A stretch of 64,000 nucleotides of DNA from the NCBI GenBank assembly GCA_002286715.1, contig NSJX01000005.1, positions 157,213-221,212 of the forward strand. Direction: 5' to 3'. Made by a program: the position numbers and the translations under genes. Under the pieces are notes generated by a model. It did no database searches. It saw nothing but the letters and a program-made list of their open reading frames with translations, and was not told the DNA's origin. This document shows, piece after piece, positions 11,428-22,600 of this stretch; the stretch's first letter is position 1; every line of letters starts with the position of its first letter. This DNA is from Dentipellis sp. KUC8613 (lineage: Eukaryota; Basidiomycota; Agaricomycetes; Russulales; Hericiaceae).

Positions 11428-13640
11428 TCACCGCCCGCCCAGCGCCTTCAACCGCGCCTCAGCAGCCCTCGCCCTCCTCTCCCTCTCGATCTTCGCGCGC
11501 ATCTCTGGCGTCAGGCCGGCCACGCCCTCTGTAGCCCCCGAGCTCCCACCCAACTTTCTCGGCCCAGAACGAGGTTCCAGCTGAGCGGCGGGCTTCGGCT
11601 GCACAACCTCCACCGGCGACGCCGTGCTTTCCCTCTCCTTCTCCTTCGCCTCGCGCTCGCGCACCTTGTCCTTCAGCCCCTTCCGGCGCACCTTCTTCTT
11701 CTCCTCCCGACTCTCCTCCATCTCCTTGCTGAGGATGCTCGGGATATGTCCCGCGCCAAGCCAGTCCCACCAGTCCGGGTGCGCGCCCGCAGACCGACGA
11801 AATATATCGCGGATAGCGCGCGAACGTGCAAGATCGAAAGCCACGCGCCGCGAGCCCGCTTGTGCCGGAGCTGCATCCGCGGCGTCCTCGTCGAGCTTCT
11901 CGACTGCGATATTCGAGGGGACCTCGATGGTGGGGTCGGCCCGGGCCTCCTCGAGCAGCCATACGGTGATATCCTCCTGGCCTAGCTGAGTGGCGAGCTG
12001 GAGCAGTGTGCGGTATCGCTCGCCCGTCCAGTCGGGTATCGGGGCGTCGATGCCCCCCAGATTCGCGCCTTCGCGCTCCCAGAAGGCCTTCAGGGCGTCC
12101 AGGCGTCCTTTGTGGATCATCTCCAAGAGTCGGGACCATTTGTCGCGGAGGATTTCTTCCTCTTTGGATAGTTTCGGCTCGGCTACCTTCTGTACTGGTG
12201 CAGGAGCGGGTGCAGGCTGAGGCTTAGGTTTGGGCTTTGGTAGAGAGGCGAGGTAGGCTTCATCTTGGGCGCGCAGGGCATCTTCTGTGAAGTGAGAGAC
12301 TTTGACTCGAGTGAGCTCCGCAAGGCAGCGCGTGAGCTCCGATTGTGTCTGCACAGCACGTGAGTACAGAACAAGAGACTTAGAGGCGGACACATACCGG
12401 TCGACGAGTTGGGAATGGGAACGTTCGTAGTCGCTCATCACCTGTCGGTACAGTCAGTGTCATGCCCTTGATACATATGATCAAGGTGCGAACCTTTGGG
12501 TATAATGGCGCCCTCATAGTCGAGAAATATGCGCCTATTCGAACCACTGGCACGTATCCATATCCTCTCGCATTGGTCAATCTCTTCTGCCCAATCTGTC
12601 AGAAGATTACGGATGTCCTGGATAATTCTTCAGTCCTAAGATTCCTTCAGTCACCAAAGAAATGGCTCACATCACGAAGCGCCTGCTCTCCGTATCTTCG
12701 AAGCTGAGCACCAGCACTTTTTGCATTGCCTTTGGCGTTGTCGTTCAGAGACTGGGATCCACCCTGCTTCCGACGAGCTGTGGACTCAAATTAGCGACAT
12801 ACCTTGAGCTAGAGGTCAGCAGCACATACTGGTATATCGGTGGAAAGTCTTGTGCAGCAACACCTCCGTGTCCGGCTTAGGCTTCTTCGGCTTCCTCCTC
12901 TTCGTGATATCTTCAGCTTCCTCCTCTGCATCTTCCGGCTTTCCAACGCGCACCACCACGCCTGCGAAATGTCCTCCAGCAACCATAAACATGGCCCACT
13001 TCCGCCCTTCACCAACACCTTTCTGCATCTCCCTGAGATCATCGACATATGTCGCCGGAGATGATGTGCGGGGAAATATGGCCCTGTACACACCGATTTG
13101 CGTGGCGGGAGGTGAATGGAACCATGTGAGGGCGGTTTGAGGTGCTGATAGAGCTTCCGAGGAAGGCGAAGGTGATCTGGAGTTGATCTTGGTTTTCTGC
13201 AGTAGATCCCGGACTGCGTCAGACTGCTCGGAGTCGTTGTCATCAGACGAGGATGCGGATCCTGATATGGAGTCTTCCAATGCTGCACACAAAATGAATC
13301 CCACTGCATGAGAATCACACAAGACAGTCCACGCACCATCGACTAGCTTTGCAAAGTCTGCCTCCGAAACTGCATCTCCTCCCTTCAGCCGGATCTTCAC
13401 GTTGTACCGATGCCAGTCGGAGCGATAGTGCACGCGCTGTTCGTCGACATCGAGGAAAGACGCGCCGAGACAGACGTTACATGACCTGGAGCTAGCTGCG
13501 GTCGGGCCGGTTGCGGGCTGGGGAGACTCCGCGCGCGAGGGTGGCAGCTCCGGGACTTGCGAAAACGCGTTTCGCAGAGTCAAGCTTTGCAAGAGCTCGG
13601 GCGGCAGCGAAAACACATGGTACTGCGATATAGGTGCCAT
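11428..13640 (-). CDS. VMS1: Vms1/ANKZF1 peptidyl-tRNA endonuclease of ribosome quality control
   Basis: Vms1 releases stalled nascent chains from 60S ribosomes by cutting the tRNA and binds Cdc48/p97. The N-terminal exon has a zinc finger (CNVCLGASF followed by HYRSDWHRYNVKIRL). The VLRF1 domain follows: TWFHSPPATQIGVYRAIF, MVAGGHFAGVVVRV and HRYTTRRKQGGSQS, where the Gln of GGSQ is the catalytic-loop residue. This segment is joined across an intron, and AKSAGAQLRRYGEQAL follows. An ankyrin-like segment (LLQLATQLGQEDITVWLLEE) and a Lys/Glu-rich coiled coil come next. The last 25 residues (RERRARAAEARLKAL) match a VCP-interacting motif. The protein appears complete and all expected modules are in order. 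It is divergent from SEC53. Confidence 0.88.
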
Positions 13641-14036
13641 TGGTGCCAGGGTTTGAGGGCGTTTTCAGAGGAATTAGTGCGAGATATTCGAATGACACCT
13701 TGCTTGACGTTATATACAGGACTCTGTGCGCTCTTTTGTCAGCGTTTCATGAGTCAGTGTTGTAGACGTTGCTGGAAAGAGTCAGTCTGGCGGTGCGCGG
13801 GAGTCAACAGTGGGAGTTGTATAAGCTTTGGCCTGAGCTTGAGTCAGGCTCAGGATTCCGAGCCGGGGACAGGAACCGAGGCAGATCGGCGACAAGATCT
13901 CTCAACGGACATCGCCGGCGCCAAAACGTATCGAGTACAGCATCGGCAGTCTGCTACAAAAGTATTGAAGCGCGCATACGTGGAACTCCTACACCCATAC
14001 CCACACCAGAATCTACCATATCACCCATTCTTCAGC
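13641..14036. promoter_or_regulatory. Divergent promoter VMS1 / SEC53
   Basis: This 396-base interval separates the start codons. A TATATA stretch lies near 13709. No defined regulatory motif was recognised. Confidence 0.4.
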
Positions 14037-15125
14037 ATGGTTTCGGCGGATTTTGCTAGCAGGCCCAAGCTCGTCTTGTTCGATGTCGATGGCACGCTCA
14101 CGCCTGCACGCCAAGTGAGTCTCTCGACAAAATGGCACTCGACGTGTTTGACATCTGCAGTCAGGGAGTATCCCCCGAGATCGTAGAGCTTCTCAAGGAG
14201 CTGCGCAAACAGGCGGCCATTGGCTTTGTCGGCGGGTCCGACTTTAACAAGATATCCGAACAGTTGTATATTGGCCACCCTGGTACGTAGATCGTTCTGT
14301 GCTGCTGTGTGGTGCACCATGTTGAGCGCGATGCTATATCACCAGTCGTCGAGGACTTTGATTTCGCATTCGCCGAGAATGGCCTCACTGCCTACAAACT
14401 AGGCAAGCCTCTGGAGTCCCAGTCTTTCATCAAATTCGTCGGCGAAGAGAAATATAAGAAGCTCGTCAATTTCTGCTTGCACTACATCGCAGACTTGGAC
14501 ATCCCTATCAAACGGTACGCGCTTTACTGTTCTGCATTGTGCGGCCATTGATCGCCGCGTATTATCTAGTGGCACATTCGTGGAATTCCGCAACGGCATG
14601 ATGAATGTCAGCCCTATTGGACGTAACGCCACGTACGCCTTTCTTTCTCTCATTGCATCCATCGTCTCAAGGTAGGCTGTATACAGTATCCAGGAACGCC
14701 ATGAATTCAATGCATATGACAAGGTACGTGGTTGTTGCAGGAAGTACGATGCCTGGTCTTAACGCGTATTACAGGTGCACGGAATTCGTACGGCTTTCGT
14801 GAAGGTGCTCCAGGAGAAGTTCGCCGACTACGGCCTGACTTTTGCTATTGGTGGTGAAATCTCTTTCGACGTGTTCCCGAACGGATGGGACAAGACGTAC
14901 GCCCTCAAGCACGTCGAGCGTGAAGGGTTCGAGGAGATCCACTTTTTTGGAGACAAAACATACAAGGTTTGCCAGATCCATCTTGTCACATATGAGAAAC
15001 GAACCAATGCATTTCAGGGCGGAAACGACTACGAGATCTTCACCGACCCCAGGACAATCGGTCATACTGTGTCGAGTCCGGCAGATACCCTGAAGACTGT
15101 TCGGGAACTTTTCCTTACGCAGTAA
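14037..15125 (+). CDS. SEC53: Phosphomannomutase
   Basis: The enzyme interconverts mannose-6-phosphate and mannose-1-phosphate in the cytosol, feeding GDP-mannose to glycosylation and GPI anchors. The first exon has the HAD nucleophile motif [14 protein letters not shown]. Later exons read [69 protein letters not shown] and [10 protein letters not shown], then [16 protein letters not shown]. These are the PMM signatures, with substrate-binding Arg and metal-binding Asp residues present. Several short introns interrupt the gene. Length after splicing (about 260 residues) matches the family. Confidence 0.96.
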
Positions 15126-15948
15126 TTTGGGCCATCGAACATCTGGAAATAGAGAATGAAGCACTAGGTGTCGATGTATAAATTCTGTAGCAATACCTTA
15201 ATTGAAGTAAAATCTAAGACAAGTGAGATGCAACGAGCAAGTCGCGTGGTGCGGCGCCGCCGTGTCGGTGAATTTGCTCTGATGTTGGAAGCACCCGAAG
15301 TATCGACGCGCCCACGGTCCTCTGCTCTTGCCACCGTCTGCACCCGTGTAACACCCATGTCTCCGTGCCTCCACAGCACTTCTAACTTCGCGAATTGCTA
15401 CACCGTATTCCACAACATTGTTTTCGAATGTTCTCGCTTCCTGCTCCGCACCTCGAGAGCATAGATGCTACGCATACCCGAGCATGCAACCGAACTACTG
15501 TAGTCAAGGGTTGTAATTGACTCATGCGTATTCTGCAAAACTCTAGCTTCTCTATGTCGTCCAAGCTCGAAGTCTCCAGTAAGCATGCACGTCACGTACC
15601 TTGCTAACTCCACGTTCCCAAAGAAGCGCAAACGGATGAACCAGTTCCGATGCAATGCCGGTCAACATGGGGGATGGAATGTAAGCACATCCGTTATAGC
15701 CGTTTGTATAAATGGTAATACAGGCAAACTGAAAAGGGTTTTGAATAGCTTTGTTGTCAGCTCCAAAGCTTTTCGCCTCGCCTCCAGTTCGGGCGACGTT
15801 CGGCATTCCTTGGTTCCTTCAGATGTACCCGCTATATGCCCACTCAATTCATGTCAACTCCTGTGCGTGATCTCTCCATAGCCATCCTGACCAACTTTAT
15901 TCGCGGAAGTAGGTAAAATTTGTCACCGTGGTCATGCATATCTGTCCT
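15126..15948. other. Intergenic without recognisable gene
   Basis: About 820 bases downstream of SEC53 and upstream of the shared leader. ORFs here have no coding character that I recognise. It should contain the SEC53 terminator and the promoter of the membrane protein gene. Confidence 0.45.
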
Positions 15949-16066
15949 CGAGCCTGGGAAACGTTGCGTGACCGTTGAAATACACTCAACGCCGCCAGCC
16001 CTCTCTTCCTTACAGACATACAACATTCGAACCCACTTGCAGCACATAACGCTCCAACCATGCTCG
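15949..16066 (+). repeat. 118-base leader identical to 887-1004 (inverted)
   Basis: Every base matches the reverse strand of 887-1004. Weaker similarity begins at about 15919 (TTGTCACC...). The run ends in the third codon of the gene. It includes a candidate splice acceptor (CTTCCTTACAG at about 16014). Confidence 0.9.
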
Positions 16067-18997
16067 CTCTCATGACAATCATCGCCGCCGTTCTAGACCT
16101 AACCGTTGTTATTCAGCGGTTAGCTCTAGGCGGCATCCATATGCTCGGCCTCGGTGGTTTCCACCACCGTGCGCTGCCCGCCAGCCCACAGCAGACTCAG
16201 AACGCTCCCGCCGAGCGCACCGCCGTCCCCATATACTTCCACACTACCCCTATGAATCCTATTACTTCTCATTTCGTCTCTTCTGGCCTTCTCTCGCCCC
16301 CGGTTTGCCCCCTCACCCACCTTTCCGCTACCTGTCCCGCCCAGCCCAACGACGATAAGCTCAGTACGGCGACTACTGAAGTCGCCTCTCCCGGACAAGC
16401 GCTCATCGTATGGACCATGGAGGCCACGGATCTTTCGTGGCTTGGTAGCGAGGCCGTAGATTTTGAGGTCCCGGACGATTTTGTCGTCTCGTGGACTGGG
16501 GATTTACTTCCCCATACCATTATCTACTGCGACTTCCCGCCGCCAATGTCAGTTGCGCTCTTTGAGCCGCAACCCTCTGACATGGACTTCGACTGGTTTT
16601 GGATCTATCTTCTTGGTTTCATCGTATCGTCTCTCCTCTTTGATGCCGCCGTCGCGGAGCTTCAAGAGCGTTTCGTATTTAGCTTCAGTATCGTTCTTTC
16701 TTTCCCGGATATCTCTTTCGATTTTAGCCCCTGGACCAATCTACTTTCTGGAATCAAGAATCGTATCAGCGGTCTCGGTATTCAAGCGATCTTTTCATAC
16801 CATCTCTCCCTTCTTCGTTCTTCACGGCTTGCATCACACACACGGACTTTTCATCAACATCCCTACCCCACAACTCTAAGGATCTGGACTACAGGACTTC
16901 TCGGACGCCTTCGCATTCTGCGACAAAGTTCTTTCGGTGTATCGGAGTTACCGCACGTGCAACTCTGGCTTGACTCGTCCTTGGATTCGACATGGATCTA
17001 TGTATACTCTGGTATATGGGAACACGATCCTGACGCCGTAAGTCTCGTTCGCTCTTCTGAGGACTGGTATACTCATTATCTTCACAGTCCATGCTTTTGT
17101 GCTTCGGACTCGTAGTCTGGATACTTTATCGTGTCCATACTCGTCACAACACGGTCATGGCATCGGTGAGTGTCCACTGTTCTGCGGTGTTGTAGTCGAT
17201 ACTGACGTTGATCGATTTCGTCGCTCGGGATGGCAGAACAAGAAGAGCAATGACCACGCCAAGAAGGTGTTGCGCGACGGGCTGCAATTGATCACTCGCT
17301 ATGGGTCACTGCGCTTAACTCATCTGCGACGGAAACTGGACTCTGCTCACCAGGAGGCCGCTTCGATTATGCGGATAGCCGGTAAACTCTTCGCGGACAA
17401 ACAGGCACTCGAACAACGTATGGACAATTACACGCGAACTATCACCTCTCAGTTGCAGGAGAACAAGGAGCTGAAATCAAGTCTCGAAAAGGCCGAGGCG
17501 TACAATCTTGCAGCTGTGCGTTTGCGTCGCGCAGAGTACGCGAGGACAGGTGTTCGCATTCAGCAACTGGAACTGGACAACGACAACTACCGGTCTCAGT
17601 GCGCCGAATTCAAGTCCGCATTAGAGGAGGAGCGCGCTACAATCGTTTCTCTCCGTGCCCAACTCTCCTCTAGACGCAGCCCCATAATGAACGACTCTTG
17701 CACGCAGACCAGTCCCGAAGTCGACGTTGCACTGGCCCGCCAGCGTGGGTACTCGGCCAATGGAGCGGAATCGTTAGGCCTCTATCCGGCGGACAGTGCG
17801 CCCGATTGCGACTCGTGCGCGCATGACACCGAGTCCCTTGTTTATGGAACGGACGCAGCGGACCTCGGTTTGGAGGATGATCCATACGACTCCGACTCCG
17901 ACATGTCGGAGTGCAGCGTCGTTCGGGGCACGATCTTCATCCCATACAACCCGAACGACGACGCAAGTGATTCATGCGAGTCTGACGACAGCTGGTTTGA
18001 CGACGACCATCATATCCCGGATCCTCCAGCGATCGATGCCGCTCTGCACGAGGCGTCCCGATCTTGGACACAGTATGCGACTACCGTGGACAAGCAGCGT
18101 TTACAGGAAATAGAGGCAAGGGACAGTATAATCTCTCAACTCAAACAGCGCTTAGAGAAGACCAACGAGTCCTGGGATTTCAAGCTATCTCAGGCTCAGT
18201 TCATGGCTGCTGCCCTTCGTGAGCGCATTGAAGTTCTAGAGGCAAGGATCAAGGCGGACACACCTCTTCAACGGGATTCGGTATCACCAAGTGAGTTTAC
18301 TCTTCATTCCCTCAGCGAAGACATTCCTAATGTTCGAGTCATAGGGTCGCATGGATTGGAGTCCTCGACTTCCTCGTCGACTGTCGATCTTTCTCAGATA
18401 ATCGCGGACGTTTCTCTGCTACAGGATGTATCGTATCCTCAGATGCCACATTGGCCATCTGAAATCTCGTTCGGAGATAGGTCATTCGTACAAGGCACAG
18501 AGAACACCAACGTCGGATCCCTTGAAGGAAGCCTGCCGGTATTGACACCGGACCATCCTCTCTCCAGCCGCACGCCTTCGTCAACCACCACCAGCGTCCT
18601 TCCTGAGCTGGCGGTGACACCCGACGAATCAGATGTAACGACTGCCGAGGTTGCCAATGATTCTGACGCCGTGGAGTTCAACGCACCGTTCACTCCATGC
18701 CCCGTTCGACCCTCAGCAGGCAAGAATGGCGACGGTGCTCTCTTCCAGCCTGGCCTCCCGTCCTGGTCATCGTTTGCATCGGAGATCTCTGCATCGGCGT
18801 TCACGAGCAGTCCTATGGACGTGATGGGAGGCAGCCCCGCGGTCAATAGCCCGATTGACTTGCCTGCGCTTCCGTCCCCTTCCAGCTTCGACCAGTCGTT
18901 CTCTCCCTCGCCACTGGCCGCTCGTGTCAAGCACGGGAACGCGGATCGTTCCCGACAACCGCTTCTATCGCCCTTGAACATCAATCGCAGCCCATGA
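16060..18997 (+). CDS. Membrane protein with coiled coil and Ser-rich tail, unknown function
   Basis: Three exons (16060-17037, 17088-17165, 17237-18997) join in phase 0 to give about 938 residues. The N terminus is hydrophobic (MLALMTIIAAVLDLTVVIQR). A second hydrophobic segment reads WFWIYLLGFIVSSLLF and a third, encoded mostly by the small exon 2, reads SMLLCFGLVVWILYRV. Exon 3 begins NKKSNDHAKKVLRDG, then forms a coiled coil (about residues 370-470, for example LEQRMDNYTRTITSQL). An acidic Asp/Ser region, a second coiled segment and a long Ser/Pro-rich tail follow. No known enzyme or binding domain is seen. A plausible reading is a membrane-anchored tether or scaffold facing the cytosol with its coiled coil. 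The first exon has an inverted paralogue at 1-893. Confidence 0.75.
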
Positions 18998-19643
18998 CAA
19001 CATGACGTCTCTACCCGGTTCGTAGGTAAGTCGTCGATAAAATTATCCAGCCCTCGCTCGACGCTAACGTCTCGTTTGTCTCCTTCTGCAGTCAAGTCGC
19101 CTTCCTTAGTTTAGCAGAGTAATAACGTTGCATGATCACGAGTTCGTCGTTTCTACATATAGGTTACCGAGTTACTGTACACATCCCGAAGACTGTTCGG
19201 CACCCATGCTAATACCATACCCATACTATACTGTAACCCTTATTTTTTGATACCTAGGTCTCATTCGTCTGAACCTTGCTTCATGATACCCATCATCTTA
19301 CTTTCGATATCTCATACATCTTACTGTACATTTTCCTCTATACTTCTCCTGAATCGCGTTAATCCTAGTCATTCAACTTTGTAATTGTGCTCCGAGGACT
19401 TGAAGGGTGAACGCGGTCGGCCTCGACCTCGGCCGAACGTGCCAAACACGACCACACGCGTCACGTTTACGCGTCACAGTCGATGAGTGAGCGCGTCTGC
19501 GGCTCCAGACGCGTCTCCTGCCTCGAGTTACGACCATTCCCCCTGTACCTATACTCTTTTCCTCTTCACAGTCGGATATCACGTCTACCTGAGAAAGTGG
19601 TATCGGATACACCTCATACTTCCCGGAATTTCCAGAGTAGCTG
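18998..19643. other. Intergenic, includes POL3 promoter
   Basis: About 645 bases. The left part is AT-rich 3' flank with repeated TACTG/ATACC words; the right part carries the ACGCGT cluster listed separately. No gene was seen. Confidence 0.5.
19456..19514. promoter_or_regulatory. Three MluI cell-cycle boxes (ACGCGT) upstream of POL3
   Basis: Perfect ACGCGT hexamers lie at 19456-19461, 19469-19474 and 19509-19514, 130-190 bases before the POL3 start. ACGCGT is the binding site of MBF (Mbp1/Swi6 type), which drives G1/S expression of replication genes in fungi. The clustering and the target gene make the assignment likely. Confidence 0.75.
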
Positions 19644-22600
19644 AATGGCTGGACCCACCCGCACGACGAAAGAGAACATGCCTGACGCGCGGTGAGTGGC
19701 TTGCAGTTAGCGTATGAATGCCCACGGCTGCTAATGACTCTTCCACTGCTAGCCCATCCAAAGACGAACCTGCTGCCAAGAAGCGCAAGCTGAACGAGCA
19801 GGGCCCGTCTGGTTCTCAGTCAAATGGACTGGCGGCGCGTCCGTCATTCGCTGACGTGCTTGAGAAGTTAGAAGAAAGCAAGGGCGATGACAACGGTTCG
19901 TCGTCACATGCATAATCCGGAAAAGCCGCTGACTGGTATGCAGTCGCTGAGGGAGGAGCTGATTGCTGGCCAAGGCCTGCGTGCCCTCGTATTAATCCCG
20001 CCAATGACAAAATAGGTGAGTGATTATAGTCTGTTTCTTCGTACAGTCTATATGTTCATCCTTTTACAGTGTTTCAGCAAATTGACATCGAAGTGTCAAC
20101 TGATTCCAATAACGGGAGAGCGGAGATTCGAATGTTTGGCGTTACAGAGGTAGGAAATGATGTCGACTCCGTATGAAGGTAGACCTGACGTACGGGCTTA
20201 ATTATAGGATGGTCATAGTGTTTTAGCGCATGTCACCAACTTCTTGCCATACTTTTACATCCCGGTTCCTCGTGGTTTTACGAAGGACGACCTTGGACCG
20301 TTCAAGCAATATCTCAATGTAGCTGTCGTATGCTTGTTAATCTATCTTCAGCGCTGACTCGTACACTTTCACCTTATAGAATCTGACGGGAGTTGTCGAT
20401 TCCATCGAGTTCGTGGTGAAGCGAAGTCTATGGGGTTATAAAGGGGACGATCTCGTGACCTTCATGAAGATCACTGTCACCGAACCGAGGTTGCTTCCTA
20501 CAGTCAGAGATGAGTGACTCCTTATTTCCGTTCTACAGTCTTGGACTGATGGAAAGCTTTCTTTACGTATCTTTGAGAGGGGAGAGTGCGGATACGGTGA
20601 CCTCTTCCCTGGCGAAGTGGCCACATACGAGAGCAACATCGTGTATATTCTCAGATTCATGATTGACACGAAAGTGAGTAGCTTATTTCTCTAATGAATC
20701 CAATTTTTGATGCCTGGCCAGGTTGTGGGAATGAACTGGATCGAAGTCCCTGCGGGCAACTACACTCTTATCGAGGGCAACAAGAAGAAGTCTCATTGTC
20801 AAATCGAGTTGGAAGTCAAGTAGGTTATCCATGCTCTATCCGTGTCTGCAACTCTGAACGTGTTCAGGTGGGATAAATTTATATCTCATGCCCCCGAAGG
20901 GCCGTGGTCCAAGATCGCACCTCTTCGCATCCTCAGTTTCGATATTGAGTGTGCGGGCCGCAAGGGTATCTTCCCGGAGGCTCAAGTTGATCCTGTCATC
21001 CAGATTGCAAACATGGTCACCTGCCAAGGTATACTTTTTCTACGCCGAGTGTATACTTCGTTTCTTATGAGACTTTAGGGGACAGCAAGCCATTCATTCG
21101 GAACATCTTCACTCTGAACACTTGCGCACATATTGTTGGCTCGCAAGTTATCTCGTTCGACGATGAGGCAACCATGCTGCAGGCGTGGCGAGACTTCGTC
21201 GAAGAAGTCGATCCTGATCTCATTATTGGATACAACATTTCTGGATTCGATCTGCCATACCTTGTTGATCGTGCACAAGCCATCAAGGCCACCAAGTTCC
21301 CCTTTCTGGGACGATTCAAGGGTACGTCTACCAGCCTTTCCCATGGATTGCGTATATTAAATATCGCATTCCAGGGAGCAAGACGCAAGTGAAAGACACG
21401 CATTTCTCCTCGAAGGCATTTGGTCAGCGAGACTCGAAGGAAACCGTCATGGAGGGCCGTTTGCAGCTGGATATCCTTCAGTACATGCAGCGAGAACACA
21501 AACTTCGCTCATATACCCTGAACTCTGTTTGTGCGCAATTCTTAGGAGAGCAGAAGGAGGACGTACATCATTCGGTCATCACGGAGCTTCAAAATGGCAC
21601 ACCTGAGTCTCGAAGACGGTTGGCTGTGTACTGTTTGAAGGTAAGGACAACGGCTATCTTCTACGAACTCTGCTGAATGGTCGACATCTTCAGGATGCAT
21701 ACCTTCCTCAGCGGCTGATGGACAAACTGATGTGCTTCGTCAACTATACCGAGATGGCGCGTGTGACGGGTGTCCCGTTCAACTTCCTGCTTGCTCGCGG
21801 CCAGTCCATCAAGGTATTGTCCCAGATGTTCCGGAAGGCAAATGAAGAGGGCTATGTAATTCCCGCATTGAGAGGAGAAGGTACAAATATCATCTAGTGT
21901 CATCCAACTATTCTCATGTTGGCGTAGGCTCCGATGAACAATATGAAGGTGCTACAGTCATTGAACCCAAAAAGGGTTACTACGACGTCCCTATCGCGAC
22001 TCTCGACTTCAGTTCCTTGTACCCGTCCATCATGATGGCCCACAACCTGTGTTACACCACATTGCTCGATAAGACTACCATCGACCGTTTGAACCTGCAA
22101 AAGGATGTGGATTACATCCAGACCCCCAACAACGGTAATTGCGAGTTCAATCCAAAATGTATCAGTACTCATATAATTCAGACTTCTTCGTTACGGCTTC
22201 GAGGCGGAAGGGTATCCTTCCCACAATTCTGGAAGACCTTATCGCGGCGCGTAAACGTGCGAAGGCAGATTTGAAGAAAGAGTCTGATCCTTTCAAACGT
22301 GCGGTGTTGGATGGACGGCAACTTGCGTTGAAGGTAAAGCATGTCTTCACTTGTCTCCGTTGGAGCAGGTTATCTGACTGTTTGGAATTCAGATCAGTGC
22401 CAACTCGGTCTATGGATTCACGGGTGCCACAGTCGGCAAACTTCCATGTCTGCCTATATCATCTAGTACGACGTCCTATGGCCGGCAAATGATTGAAAAA
22501 ACAAAATCCGTTGAGTGCGCCAACAAGCCTATATATTTCTCCTCTAACTCTATGCGTAGGAGGTGGAAGCTGAGTACTGCATCGCGAACGGCCATGCGCA

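Noticed and set aside
1..17037. Possible transposon with inverted terminal repeats
   Set aside because: The repeats are parts of protein-coding paralogues facing outwards, the interior is housekeeping genes, and no transposase or target-site duplication is seen.
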